DNA from: Bacteroidia bacterium
Lineage (GTDB): Bacteria > Bacteroidota > Bacteroidia > AKYH767-A > OLB10
Direction of reading: 5' to 3'
Length of the DNA stretch: 43,432 nucleotides
Assembly: GCA_016788065.1 (NCBI GenBank)
Contig: JAEUTI010000011.1
Span: 1 to 43,432 of the forward strand
Position numbers and translations under genes: made by a program. The notes beneath the pieces were generated by a model, which had not been told where the DNA came from, did no database searches, and saw only the letters and a program-made list of their open reading frames with translations. Positions 25,953-35,020 of this stretch are shown here, piece by piece (the stretch's first letter is position 1; the number at the start of each line of letters is the position of its first letter).

Positions 25953-27734
25953 ATGACAAATTATTCCCGGTTTTTAAGAGTTTCGTTTTTGCCGTTTGCA
26001 TCATTGCTACTGGTGTTTGCAATTAGTTCGTGCAAGCCATCTGAAAAAGCAACGCAAACAGCAAAAGCACCTGCAACTACATCCCCGAAAGGGAAAAAGC
26101 AGTTGACCGAAGAAGAACTGATTAACCTCAAATTCTTATTCGTAAATGCAACCAAAGAACGTGCTTTGGGAAATGATGATAAGGCTGCGGAATTATTTGC
26201 ACAGTGTATTCGCATTGATGGCGGCAATCATGCATCTATGTATGAACTGGCACGTATTTATGCTGAGAAGAGAAAACTTACCGATGCCTTGTTTTTTGCC
26301 CGTAGTGCGCGACAATTAGATCCGCAAAATGAGTGGTACCGGATTTTCCTTGGTAACCTGTACATGTCTGCGAAAAAAGGTCCTGAAGCAGAATCAGAAT
26401 TTTCATCATTATACAAAGATCATCCACGCAATCTCGATTATGCTTTTAAGTATGCATCGGCATTGTTGTTTAATGGAAAAATTCAGGAAGCGATTAAAGT
26501 ATATGATAAGGTTGAAGATGAAATAGGCGTTTCCGCTGACCTGTCAGTTGAAAAAGAACGTTTGTGGTTGCGTCTCGGAAAAGTGGATAAGGCAGCAGAA
26601 GAAATTGAGAAGCTGATTGCAAGCGATCCTAAAAATATAAAACACTATTCCTTGCTGGTAGAATTATATCAGGTGAATAACATGCCTGAAAAAGCCTATG
26701 AGTCTATTCAGCGCATGCAAGGTGTGGATGCCGGTTCTCCCTATGTGATGCTTGCTCTTGCAGAATATTATCGCAGCACAAATCAAAAAGAAAAATCGTT
26801 TGAGCAATTAAAACTTGCTTTCGGAAATAAGGACCTGGAAACAGATCTGAAATTAAAAATTATTACTTCCTACATGCCACTTGTGGAAGGAAGTCCTGAA
26901 ATGATGGATCAGGCTACTACGCTTTCGCAGATATTTGCTGAAACAAATCCTGAGGATGCAATGGCGCTGGCAATTTATGCCGATTTCCTGACCATGAATC
27001 AGAAGTATGAAGAAGCAGCAAAAAAATATGAAGCATCGTTGCTCATCAACAACAAAACGTTTATCGTTTGGCAGCAATTGTTGATTTGTCAATCACAGTT
27101 AAACGATTTCCCTGCCATGCTGCGTACTTCCACCGAAGCATTAACCTTATTCCCCGATCAGTCGATTGTTTATTTGTTCAATGGTATTTCCTTATCGCAA
27201 TCGGATCGTCATGAAGAAGCGGTATCTATATTGAATGCCGGAAGCAAACTTGTTGTCGATAACGATTTTCAGTTGATTCAATTTTACAGTAACCTCGCCG
27301 ACAATTACAATACGCTCAAAAAATATGAGGAATCGGATGCAAATTTTGAGAAGGCTTTGAAATTAGATCCTCGCGATCCTTTGATTCTAAATAATTACGC
27401 ATATTATCTTTCTGTGCGGAAAGTAAATCTTGAAAAAGCTGAAAGCATGTCGAAGCTTTCCAATGAAATTCGTCCCGATCAGGCTTCTTATGAAGATACC
27501 TATGGATGGATACTTTTTGAGATGGGAAAATACAATGATGCTTTAATCTGGTTGCAGAAAGCACTCGATCATGGTGGTTCTGCAAACGGCACCATACTGG
27601 AACACATGGGTGATGTGCTATTTAAATTAAACAGAAATACCGAAGCACTCGATTACTGGAAACGTGCTAAGGAAGCAGGCGATACAAGCGATAAGATAGA
27701 TCAGAAAATAAAGGACCAGAAATTCTATGAGTAA
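25953..27734 (+). CDS. TPR-repeat lipoprotein
   Basis: A 593-aa lipoprotein. The lipobox FAISSC gives C27 as the lipidated residue. A threonine/lysine-rich linker follows, then tandem tetratricopeptide repeats across about 50-590, for example AAELFAQCIRIDGGNHASMYELARIYAE and DANFEKALKLDPRDPLILNNYAYYL. It is probably a scaffold on the inner leaflet of the outer membrane; partners are unknown. The ATG directly abuts the stop of the nucleotidyltransferase (TAA-ATG), and the stop overlaps the DUF4292 start by 8 bp, which indicates translational coupling. Confidence 0.88.
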   Translation: MTNYSRFLRVSFLPFASLLLVFAISSCKPSEKATQTAKAPATTSPKGKKQLTEEELINLKFLFVNATKERALGNDDKAAELFAQCIRIDGGNHASMYELARIYAEKRKLTDALFFARSARQLDPQNEWYRIFLGNLYMSAKKGPEAESEFSSLYKDHPRNLDYAFKYASALLFNGKIQEAIKVYDKVEDEIGVSADLSVEKERLWLRLGKVDKAAEEIEKLIASDPKNIKHYSLLVELYQVNNMPEKAYESIQRMQGVDAGSPYVMLALAEYYRSTNQKEKSFEQLKLAFGNKDLETDLKLKIITSYMPLVEGSPEMMDQATTLSQIFAETNPEDAMALAIYADFLTMNQKYEEAAKKYEASLLINNKTFIVWQQLLICQSQLNDFPAMLRTSTEALTLFPDQSIVYLFNGISLSQSDRHEEAVSILNAGSKLVVDNDFQLIQFYSNLADNYNTLKKYEESDANFEKALKLDPRDPLILNNYAYYLSVRKVNLEKAESMSKLSNEIRPDQASYEDTYGWILFEMGKYNDALIWLQKALDHGGSANGTILEHMGDVLFKLNRNTEALDYWKRAKEAGDTSDKIDQKIKDQKFYE

Positions 27735-28572
27735 TTGTTACGGCAGGATTCCGGTAATTTTATTTGTTGTTGTTATTGCTATCATGACGGGTGTGTCATC
27801 GTGCAAAACACGACACAAAGCGCAGGTGCCTGTTGTTAAGGATGAAAAAAATCCGGATGATAAATCGGCTCCCGATCTGCAGCAATTGATTTATGACAAT
27901 TCTTTTAAAGTAAATTCGTTTTCTGCTAAAGCATCTGTAAAAACAAATATTGGTGATCAGTCGAATTCATTTAATATAAACCTGCGTGTTAAAACCGACA
28001 GCGTAATCTGGATTTCAGTGAGTCCCTTGTTGGGAATTGAAGTTGCCCGAGTGATGATCACCAGAGATTCGGTTAAGTTTATGGATCGCCTCAATAACAA
28101 GTATTCAAATTCTGATTTTCGTTTTTTCAATGATCTGCTGAATGTAAATATCGATTTCGAAATCATACAGGGAATACTAACCGGAAATTTATTCTCGTAT
28201 AAGAAAAATAAGTTTAACTCCGTTTATATCGAAGATAAGTATTACATCCTGAGTACACTCAGTAAAAGAAAACTGAAGCGTTCACTCGAAGATATTGATC
28301 CCAACAAACCAATAGTACAGGATATGTGGGTAAGTTATCAGAACTATCGGATCACCCGTTTAAGTGTAGAAGATCAGCGATTGCAAAAATCTTTATTAAC
28401 CGATTATTCCGACCATCGCCAAACGGAAGGCGGACTCTTTCCTTTTTTATCAAAGACAGTTGTGAAGGCCGAAAAGCAAGTGAACATCGAAATTGAATAT
28501 AATAAAGTTACCATTAACAGTGATCCCGAGTTCCCATTCAATATTCCGTCAGGCTATGAGAAGATGCGGTAA
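27727..28572 (+). CDS. DUF4292 lipoprotein (LolB-like)
   Basis: A 281-aa lipoprotein with lipobox GVSSC (C26). The body NSFSAKASVKTNIGDQSNSFNINLRVKTDSVIWISVSPLLGIEVARVMITRDSV is the DUF4292 pattern: an antiparallel beta-barrel half like LolB/LppX, which bind lipids or lipoproteins. A role in handling outer membrane lipoproteins is therefore possible but unproven. It overlaps the TPR gene by 8 bp and the EnvC-like gene by 17 bp, so these are one operon. Confidence 0.85.
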   Translation: MSNCYGRIPVILFVVVIAIMTGVSSCKTRHKAQVPVVKDEKNPDDKSAPDLQQLIYDNSFKVNSFSAKASVKTNIGDQSNSFNINLRVKTDSVIWISVSPLLGIEVARVMITRDSVKFMDRLNNKYSNSDFRFFNDLLNVNIDFEIIQGILTGNLFSYKKNKFNSVYIEDKYYILSTLSKRKLKRSLEDIDPNKPIVQDMWVSYQNYRITRLSVEDQRLQKSLLTDYSDHRQTEGGLFPFLSKTVVKAEKQVNIEIEYNKVTINSDPEFPFNIPSGYEKMR

Positions 28573-29785
28573 ATTTCTGTTGTTGTTGTGGCTGCTACTG
28601 CTCACAATTCCTGCCATTCCGCAAAGTAAAAAGGAGCTGGAGCGGAAAAAACAGCAGCTGCAAAGAGAGATTGATCAGACTAATAAGGAACTGAATGCAA
28701 CTGCGAAGAGTAAGAAGTTAACTGCCTCTCAGGTTGATGCGCTTAAGAAAAAAATTAAACTTCGTCAGCAATTAATCGGCACCATCAATTCTGAGTTAGA
28801 TGGATTGAGTAGTCAGATTACCACCACATCCGGTGAAATAACATCGCTGGAACATAAGATGGAACAACTACGGAATGAATATGCCAACATGGTACGATTC
28901 GCGCAACGCAATCAGGGAAGCTACCAGAGGTTGATGTTCATTTTTGCTTCCGATGATTTTAATCAGGCATTCAAGCGACTTAAATATCTTCAGCAGTACA
29001 GTGATAGTCGCAAGCGACAGGCAGCATTGATCGACAGCACACAATCGCAACTCAGCAACCGTAAGTCGGAACTTGAGGCTAAGAAGAATGAAAAGACCAG
29101 CTTAAGAAATCAGGAGCTGCAACAAAAGCAGGAGCTTGAAAAAGATAAGAAGGAGCAGGATAAAGTGCTTGCCAATTTGCAGGATCGCGAGAAAAAACTG
29201 AAGAAGCAATTAGCAGAAAAACAAAAAGCAAAACAACGTCTCGATCGCGCTATCGATAATTTGATTCGGAAAGAAATTGAAGCTGCCAAGAAAAAGGCAA
29301 CTGCATCTGGAAAGAAAAATGTGACCAATGCGAATGTCTTTTCGCTGACTCCAGAATCGCAGAAGCTGTCGAATAGTTTTGCCGGCAATAAAGGTAAGTT
29401 GCCATGGCCTGTTGAGAAAGGAAATATCAGCAGCAGCTTTGGTGAGCATCCGCATCCGGAACTAAAAGGAATTGTGGTGAAGAATAATGGTATTGATATT
29501 CGTTCAACACCTAATTCACAGGCGCGTTCGGTGTTCGATGGTGAAGTGAGTGGCGTAATTACCATTCCGGGTTCTAACAGTGCGGTGATTATCAGGCACG
29601 GTGAATACCTTTCGGTATATTCCAATCTCGAGTCGGTTTATGTGAAAAAAGGGGATAAGGTGACCACGCGACAAAAAATCGGGCAGGTTTACACCGATCA
29701 GGCTGAGGGCACTACCGAACTCCATCTGGAAATCTGGAAAGGGACCACTAAACTTAATCCGGCCCCCTGGTTGGCAGGAAAATAG
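28556..29785 (+). CDS. EnvC-like murein hydrolase activator, degenerate M23 domain
   Basis: A 409-aa periplasmic protein. A signal peptide (1-23, KFLLLLWLLLLTIPAIPQ) is followed by a long coiled coil (about 24-250; KKELERKKQQLQREI and repeated KK/EQ heptads) and a C-terminal LytM/M23 fold (about 290-409). Zinc ligands of M23 are partly lost: NNGIDI has Asn where the first His of HxGxD is expected, and YSNL replaces YxHL, while LHLEIW keeps one His. It is therefore probably inactive and, like E. coli EnvC, an activator of cell-wall amidases in division. The ATG at 28556 is chosen over an in-frame start at 28493 because the signal peptide begins there. Confidence 0.85.
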   Translation: MRRCGKFLLLLWLLLLTIPAIPQSKKELERKKQQLQREIDQTNKELNATAKSKKLTASQVDALKKKIKLRQQLIGTINSELDGLSSQITTTSGEITSLEHKMEQLRNEYANMVRFAQRNQGSYQRLMFIFASDDFNQAFKRLKYLQQYSDSRKRQAALIDSTQSQLSNRKSELEAKKNEKTSLRNQELQQKQELEKDKKEQDKVLANLQDREKKLKKQLAEKQKAKQRLDRAIDNLIRKEIEAAKKKATASGKKNVTNANVFSLTPESQKLSNSFAGNKGKLPWPVEKGNISSSFGEHPHPELKGIVVKNNGIDIRSTPNSQARSVFDGEVSGVITIPGSNSAVIIRHGEYLSVYSNLESVYVKKGDKVTTRQKIGQVYTDQAEGTTELHLEIWKGTTKLNPAPWLAGK

Positions 29786-29805
29786 CCAAATCCGAAAATA
29801 TTTTG

Positions 29806-29813
29806 TATTTTTG
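29806..29813 (+). promoter_or_regulatory. -7 promoter element for tatA
   Basis: TATTTTTG, an exact TAnnTTTG, 23 bases before the tatA ATG and 20 bases after the EnvC-like stop. No -33 TTG lies at the expected distance. Confidence 0.5.
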
Positions 29814-29836
29814 CAGCACTAAATAAAGAATAAATC

Positions 29837-30037
29837 ATGTCTACGCTATTGATACTAGGGTTTCTGGGCGGCATCGGCGGTACCGAAATCATCCTGATTA
29901 TTGTGGTTTTACTGCTGTTTTTTGGCGGGAAGAGAATCCCGGAACTGGCAAAAGGGCTGGGAAAAGGTATCCGTGAGTTCAAAGATGCTACTAATGGCAA
30001 ATCTGATGAACCAAAGGAATTGCCTAAAAAAGATTGA
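29837..30037 (+). CDS. tatA: Sec-independent translocase subunit TatA/E
   Basis: A 66-aa membrane protein: one N-terminal transmembrane helix ([15 protein letters not shown]), the hinge [21 protein letters not shown] with the conserved FG and amphipathic helix, then a short charged tail. TatA oligomers form the pore of the twin-arginine pathway; TatC is not in the window. It is a single-gene unit with its own promoter element and a strong terminator just downstream. Confidence 0.95.
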   Translation: MSTLLILGFLGGIGGTEIILIIVVLLLFFGGKRIPELAKGLGKGIREFKDATNGKSDEPKELPKKD

Positions 30038-30061
30038 CATTCAATAACTTAAATAACTTTT

Positions 30062-30093
30062 AAGCTGTTTCTGAGCCGGAAACAGCTTTTTTT
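30062..30093 (+). terminator. Rho-independent terminator after tatA
   Basis: A perfect 10-bp stem AAGCTGTTTC (30062-30071) with GAAACAGCTT (30079-30088), a 7-base loop, then a run of T to 30093. It starts 24 bases after the tatA stop. Confidence 0.9.
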
Positions 30094-30152
30094 GTGTCTG
30101 GTCGTATTTTTATTCGATTTTAAACTTGAAAGCTTCTTAGTTACTTTGCACT

Positions 30153-30986
30153 ATGTATTATCTGAAATGTAATCATTGTGGACATGCTAATGAACTGAAA
30201 ACGGAGTTCCTCACGTTTTGTAATCAGTGTGGTAAAAAGTTAAATTCCAATTTTCAGGAGTGGAGCAAAGAGCATCCGGGTGCCAGCTTCGACGATTATA
30301 AAAAAATGGTAGGAACCACCGATTTGCAGGTGCTGAAAGAGGGGCCATTTCAAAAAAAGAAAAAGTTCCCGATAATAGCCGGTGTTCTGGTTGGAGTGGC
30401 ATTCATGGGATTATTCACGTATTATATGACGAACATGTCGGGAGTTAGTATTCTCTCTCTGATACGTTCCGGAAAAACTCCTGATTCTATTATACAAAGT
30501 AAATGGGAGCGATATAATTTCGGTCGCTTTGGTTTGTCGGTTGAAGCGCCTGTTAAACCGGAAGCAGTAGAGCTTGCTATTCCTGATGAGGTTAAGCAAC
30601 AGATAAAAGAAATGGAAACATTTCAGTATGCACCGCTCAACGGATTTGAAATGATGGTGAGCAGTGTGTTGTATTCGGAAGGCATTACTGCGAGTCTGGA
30701 AGGTGCTGCAAACGGTTCGCTGAATGAGATTGTAAATAAGCCCGGAGTAAGTAATTTTGAATTCAAGGATAGTCCCGTTACATACAATGAAGTGAATGGT
30801 GTTCTGATAAATGGCAGTTTTCATTTGAATGGTGTTTTTATGCGATTCAGCACTGTTATTTATACTCGCAATTCACACATGTGGCAAGTGTTGGTATCGT
30901 GGCAGGATCAAGATGCGAATGGTAAGATTGCCGCTGAGCGAATTCTTGATTCGGTGGAGATTAATTATTACGTGAAAACTATTTGA
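30153..30986 (+). CDS. Zinc-ribbon membrane protein of unknown function
   Basis: A 277-aa protein not recognised as a named family. The N-terminus is a zinc ribbon with C6-x2-C9 and C23-x2-C26 (KCNHCGH and FCNQCGKK). A single transmembrane helix follows at about 71-91 (FPIIAGVLVGVAFMGLFTYYM), then a C-terminal domain of about 180 residues outside the cytoplasm, with alternating strands and helices. The layout suggests a sensor or tether with a cytoplasmic zinc knuckle. TTACTTTG four bases before the ATG is one base off the promoter consensus and would give a leaderless message. Confidence 0.7.
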   Translation: MYYLKCNHCGHANELKTEFLTFCNQCGKKLNSNFQEWSKEHPGASFDDYKKMVGTTDLQVLKEGPFQKKKKFPIIAGVLVGVAFMGLFTYYMTNMSGVSILSLIRSGKTPDSIIQSKWERYNFGRFGLSVEAPVKPEAVELAIPDEVKQQIKEMETFQYAPLNGFEMMVSSVLYSEGITASLEGAANGSLNEIVNKPGVSNFEFKDSPVTYNEVNGVLINGSFHLNGVFMRFSTVIYTRNSHMWQVLVSWQDQDANGKIAAERILDSVEINYYVKTI

Positions 30987-31043
30987 TACACTATTGCCGG
31001 AAGCAAGTAAATTCCTGTGCGATCACCCATTAAAAAAAATAAA

Positions 31044-31502
31044 ATGAACGGAGCTCATATTCACCTGCTGTTAAATCATGTTCCTATTCTGGGATCTGTC
31101 TTTGCCCTTTGTTTGTTGTTGTATGGTATCTTTTTTAAGAATCGATCCATACTTTATGCGGGACTGGTTACGGTGGTCGTGACTTCGTTAATCGGGATTC
31201 CTGCTTTTTTATCGGGTGAAGAAGCGGAGCACATGGTGGAGCCAATCATTGGCATTAACCGTGAGGCATTGGAAGAGCACGAAGACATGGCCGAAATCGC
31301 ATTTTGGGCGATGCTCATGAATGGGGTGATTGCTCTGGGGACATTATCGTCGGGGCGCAAAACCGGTACTCCTGCGCAAGCGTTGGTATGGCTTAGTCTG
31401 TCGGGTTTATTGCTGGTGACGGTGCTAATGGCCCGCACGGGAGGTTCCGGAGGCGAAATCAGGCATACAGAGATCCATTTGCAGCAGTCTGAGCACGATT
31501 GA
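31044..31502 (+). CDS. Four-helix membrane protein with HxH...NHxP motif
   Basis: A 152-aa integral membrane protein with four hydrophobic helices (about 10-25, 33-55, 85-105 and 115-135). The N-terminus MNGAHIHLLLNHVPILG and the other histidines (EEHED, HTEIH) could bind heme or metal. It recalls small DUF2231-like membrane proteins, but I do not assign it firmly. The ATG at 31044 is preferred over a GTG at 31017, since the extra residues are basic filler and the family-like motif starts at the ATG. The neighbours give no clear functional hint. Confidence 0.65.
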   Translation: MNGAHIHLLLNHVPILGSVFALCLLLYGIFFKNRSILYAGLVTVVVTSLIGIPAFLSGEEAEHMVEPIIGINREALEEHEDMAEIAFWAMLMNGVIALGTLSSGRKTGTPAQALVWLSLSGLLLVTVLMARTGGSGGEIRHTEIHLQQSEHD

Positions 31503-31601
31503 TCAGTTAATCATGATAATTATCAGGCAGCGGGCTTGACGTTGGTCATGCCAAACCAATAATCAATTCCTCAATTTTGTTGTAACTAAAACAACAAACT
31601 T

Positions 31602-31982
31602 ATGGAAGGAATTAAAATGGAAGTTTTGCATCAGGAGCATCTGGAATGGTTGAATAAACTGGACTTTTACAAAGATGACATTGCAATTCTGAAAAGAAGA
31701 ATCGAAGAGGTAGCTGCAAAAAATACCGGTCACGATGTGATGGCCATGATAGAGCATTTCCAGAATCAGCTCATCATTCAGCGCAACGAACTCGACGAGT
31801 TCAGGCATGCCATTAAAGAACACGAAAACGAATTAGAGGCGGCTGTCAAATCGAACCCCACAGCCACCAACCGCCAACGCCTAAGCGACGATCCCATGCT
31901 CAGAACCCGCATGGAAAGATACGAAACCATCTTTAATGAATTGCGAATGGAGTTGTATCGGTTTCTTTCGAAGAGTCTTTAA
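31602..31982 (+). CDS. Small coiled-coil protein of unknown function
   Basis: A 126-aa soluble protein, almost wholly helical, rich in E, K, R and L with heptad spacing (for example LKRRIEEVAAKN and LIIQRNELDEFRHAIKEHENELEAAV). No catalytic motif or signal peptide. It is followed within about 25 bases by a strong terminator, and it is the last gene of backbone character before the AT-rich defence island. Function cannot be inferred. Confidence 0.65.
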   Translation: MEGIKMEVLHQEHLEWLNKLDFYKDDIAILKRRIEEVAAKNTGHDVMAMIEHFQNQLIIQRNELDEFRHAIKEHENELEAAVKSNPTATNRQRLSDDPMLRTRMERYETIFNELRMELYRFLSKSL

Positions 31983-32004
31983 AAAGTATTATACGATTTT
32001 TTGC

Positions 32005-32030
32005 GCACCCCTTTGGGGTGCTTTTTTTTT
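32005..32030 (+). terminator. Rho-independent terminator
   Basis: Stem GCACCCC (32005-32011) with GGGGTGC (32015-32021), a 3-base loop TTT, then nine T (32022-32030). It terminates the coiled-coil gene. Confidence 0.9.
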
Positions 32031-32328
32031 GGGGGGGTGGGGGGGTGCTAAAAAGTAAATTCAATGTAGACACAATTTTGGAGAGTAGTAAATTCCAATT
32101 TAGTTTCGTAGTTTTTTGTGGTCTAAAACCTTAGAGATTACTCATCTCTAAACTTAATTGTTACAAATTGATACATTTACTCTTAGAATTATTTTTTTAA
32201 GTGCTTTTCAGTTCAAGTAGCTTCAGGCTTCCATTATTTAACTGGAATTCGGTTTATCCAGATCCAATTACTGACTAAATATCAATTATTTGAAAGTATT
32301 TGCTATTTTCGTAACATAAACATTTCCA
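32031..32328. other. G-run and AT-rich boundary of the defence island
   Basis: Directly after the terminator come seven G, one T and seven G (32031-32045), a run unlike anything else inside the contig. The rest is AT-rich without a gene. TATTTTCG at 32301-32308, one base off the promoter consensus, lies 20 bases before the ATG at 32329. The switch in composition marks the left edge of the island. Confidence 0.55.
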
Positions 32329-33537
32329 ATGAAACAGGATTTAGAATTCCCACAACAAATGACAAATAAAGAGGGTCAAAATATTGAGATTAACAAAGAG
32401 GAAGCTGTAGAATTTTATAAAAAGTTTTATCGTGACAATTTGTTAAATGTAGCAAATCGAAATAAGGCATTAAATGATTTGGAGCAATTGATCAGAAAGC
32501 ATTCAGTAAATGTTGATAGCAACTTTTTAATAACTCAATATTCCTTTGAATCAGAAGCGGAAGATGTCTTAAAAAAGCACTTTTCTTCGGAAATCCTTCA
32601 AGGATTCAATAAAACCTTTAAGCCAGACTTAGATTTAGCTATTGGTGATTCGAAGAACTTATTGCAACTGTATTTGCATGCCATGGCTTATGAAACAGAT
32701 CTTAAGAAAAGGCAAAACTCTTACAGAATTGAATATTTGAGATTTGTATATGACTGTTTAAATGATTATGGGTTGCATAAATATATTTTAGAAAGAGATA
32801 TAGCATTTAAACGTTATAATGTTGTAGTGCACTATTTTGACACCAATAAATTACGAGACTGTGATGAAAAAATGTTGATAAACTATGACATGCTTAAAGA
32901 AAATTATTTGACCCCATATAAGCAGCAGTTGCCAATAAAGATAAATGGCAAATTGATCTTTTTTAAAGATATAATTAGCATTCAAATTACATCCACATTA
33001 TTAATGGATGATGAAATCTATTTATTGGGTTTAAGGGAAGGTTGGAAATGGACAGAGAAGTCTAAAAACAAATATGGGCTAATATTAGCCTCTTGTGATG
33101 AAACTGACGAATTGACAACTAATCCATTCTTACCAGAATCTTTACCGCATGCTCGCATTTCTCAACAATGCATAAATGAACTTAAGAAATTACAGTCTCA
33201 AGAATATAACTTTAATAAATTGATTTTGCTTTTAGAAGAGTTAAATATGAATATGTCAAAAGGAAACTTTTACAGCGTTTCAATGCTAACCAGAGCAATT
33301 ATTGATCACATTCCTCCATTATTCAATGCAAAAAATTTCAGTGAGTTTGTTGCCAATCTTAAGGGCACATCCTTTAAATCAATCATGACCAAACTTGATC
33401 AAACTTCCAGAAAAATAGCAGATATTAGCCTGCATCAATCTATAGAAAAGAAGGAAATACTACTTACGGAAACACAAGTAAACGTGTTTGCAGAATTAGA
33501 AACCCTAATTAATAAAATTATTTCTGAATATAAGTAA
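32329..33537 (+). CDS. Unrecognised 402-aa island protein
   Basis: Not assigned to a family. It is soluble, AT-rich in codons, with no signal peptide or membrane helix. Three blocks can be seen: a helical N-terminus (20-170); a strand-rich middle with LPIKINGKLIFFKDIISIQITSTLL (about 200-260), reminiscent of a small sensor or binding domain; and a helical C-terminus (about 290-402) with KGNFYSVSMLTRAIIDHIPPLF, TSRKIADISLHQSI and EKKEILLTETQVNVF. I have the impression that the last block (RAIIDHxPPxF ... RxIADxxLH) recurs in accessory-region proteins, but no enzymatic domain is visible. It is convergent with the type III-B operon, 174 bp from cmr6, so it may be an independent defence gene or cargo. 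That gap (33538-33711) holds a 13-bp direct duplication of AATAAGCTTGAAC-like sequence near 33561-33586. Confidence 0.6.
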   Translation: MKQDLEFPQQMTNKEGQNIEINKEEAVEFYKKFYRDNLLNVANRNKALNDLEQLIRKHSVNVDSNFLITQYSFESEAEDVLKKHFSSEILQGFNKTFKPDLDLAIGDSKNLLQLYLHAMAYETDLKKRQNSYRIEYLRFVYDCLNDYGLHKYILERDIAFKRYNVVVHYFDTNKLRDCDEKMLINYDMLKENYLTPYKQQLPIKINGKLIFFKDIISIQITSTLLMDDEIYLLGLREGWKWTEKSKNKYGLILASCDETDELTTNPFLPESLPHARISQQCINELKKLQSQEYNFNKLILLLEELNMNMSKGNFYSVSMLTRAIIDHIPPLFNAKNFSEFVANLKGTSFKSIMTKLDQTSRKIADISLHQSIEKKEILLTETQVNVFAELETLINKIISEYK

Positions 33538-33711
33538 TTGATCTGACAAATATGTTAATCAATAAGCTTGAACAATAAGCTTGACCTATAAGCAACTCTC
33601 CTAATAAATGGCCTATATCATATCTATTTTTCATTTGCATACCTCGTAAAATACTTCGACATATAGCTTAATTATTTTAATAAAGTTTCAAGTTGCACGA
33701 ACTTCAACAAA

Positions 33712-34611
33712 TTACTCACTCAATTGACCAAATCCAACATTTGTTTTTGCTCCAATTCCAATAGTTGTTAAGACATGCATGAACAATTTAAGTTTAAGAG
33801 ATGGTGACAGAAGAGAAGAATCTGCAGCCGTATTATCATGTACATAAAATCCAAATCGAAAGCTGATTCCGGGTCTAACTTTAATAAAAGTTATAGGATC
33901 TGGTTCCTTTAGTATTACATCCTGGAGAGGGATTCCTTTTTTGAAATGAGGTGTAATTGTTTCTTTATCAAGAATTTCGGTATTTTTTGTATTCTCAAGC
34001 ATAGCATCAAAAAATACATCTCGTTGATATATTGAAAGTTTATTATCATTTACAATTCCATTAAAAATTTCATTTTCAATCGCAGATATATATTTTTGAT
34101 TCAAAGGATCGCTTCCTGAATTTTTGTCTTTTATGCCATGTATGAAATTTAATAAAAAGAAAGTTTGATTTTCCTTTATCTTTAAGGCTTTGTCTGTTAA
34201 ACGTATCTTTCTTTGATTAGACCAATCGGGAAAAATACTTCTCAGAACTCCTTTGATACTGCTTCCTGGTATATATGGCAAACCTGATGTGTAATCAAAC
34301 GAAAACCCCAATTTAATCTCACCTTTGTACTTAATTTCATGTGAATATCCTGCACCAATTAATAATCCGGGATTAAGAATTTTGAGACAAAAAGACTTCG
34401 AATTATCAAATTGCAAATTTTCGAATAGATTCTTAATAAAAGAGCCATCTACTGAAATGTTGAAAGAACGACTTAAAATCGCCTCATTCTTTTTCTCAAA
34501 ATAGACTTTGTATTTTTCGCTTTTTCGATCACTCAATATTAAAGAAAAGTCGAGTTCTTTATCAGAAAAATATCGAGTATTAAATAACAAATGTAAGTTT
34601 GCGTTATTCAT
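33712..34611 (-). CDS. cmr6: Type III-B CRISPR RAMP protein Cmr6 (Cas7 family)
   Basis: A 299-aa Cas7-type backbone subunit of the Cmr complex. GLLIGAGYSHEI followed by LGFSFDYTSGLPYIPGSSIKGVLRS (about 95-126) is the RAMP core, with the Cmr6 features DVFFDA, ETITPHFKKG and PITFIKVRPG, and a glycine-rich C-terminal loop GIGAKTNVGFGQL. It caps the 3' end of the crRNA in Cmr complexes. It is the last gene of the operon, overlapping cmr5 by 8 bp. No clear terminator follows. Confidence 0.88.
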   Translation of the reverse strand: MNNANLHLLFNTRYFSDKELDFSLILSDRKSEKYKVYFEKKNEAILSRSFNISVDGSFIKNLFENLQFDNSKSFCLKILNPGLLIGAGYSHEIKYKGEIKLGFSFDYTSGLPYIPGSSIKGVLRSIFPDWSNQRKIRLTDKALKIKENQTFFLLNFIHGIKDKNSGSDPLNQKYISAIENEIFNGIVNDNKLSIYQRDVFFDAMLENTKNTEILDKETITPHFKKGIPLQDVILKEPDPITFIKVRPGISFRFGFYVHDNTAADSSLLSPSLKLKLFMHVLTTIGIGAKTNVGFGQLSE

Positions 34612-35020
34612 AATTTTGCAGATTGTATGTTCTTAGAATCAACTTTAGAGCGATACATGCATGAACAATATTGTGTACATGTTGCTCTTTATCAAAATCT
34701 GAAGCAACTTTATAGTTATCAATGAATTTTTCTAAGGTCAATTCACTTTTATTTATAGTAAAGAGTATGGCCTTTAGAACATTATTCGGATCAGCTTCCT
34801 TTTTGCTTGAAGCATGCTTCTTTACAATATTATTCTCGATAGGCTTAGAATACAATATTAAAGTCGGTAAAAGTCCTATTTGGATCAATTTTGGACCAAA
34901 TGCATTGATATAACTTTGATATTCTTTGTTGGTGATCTTTTCGTTTTCAATTATGCCGTATTTTTCAAGTGAAATGTCTGCATTATTGAAAAAGGATTTT
35001 ATAAGGGACTTCTTTATCAT
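34604..35020 (-). CDS. cmr5: Type III-B small subunit Cmr5 (Cas11)
   Basis: A 138-aa, all-helical protein. YQSYINAFGPKLIQIGLLPTLILYSK (about 34-59) is the typical Cmr5 segment. The C-terminal helices (ALKLILRTYNL) agree. Cmr5 copies form the inner filament that runs along the target RNA in the Cmr complex. The start overlaps cmr4 by 4 bp (ATGA) and the stop overlaps cmr6 by 8 bp. Position between cmr4 and cmr6 supports the call despite the short, weakly conserved sequence. Confidence 0.85.
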   Translation of the reverse strand: MIKKSLIKSFFNNADISLEKYGIIENEKITNKEYQSYINAFGPKLIQIGLLPTLILYSKPIENNIVKKHASSKKEADPNNVLKAILFTINKSELTLEKFIDNYKVASDFDKEQHVHNIVHACIALKLILRTYNLQNYE

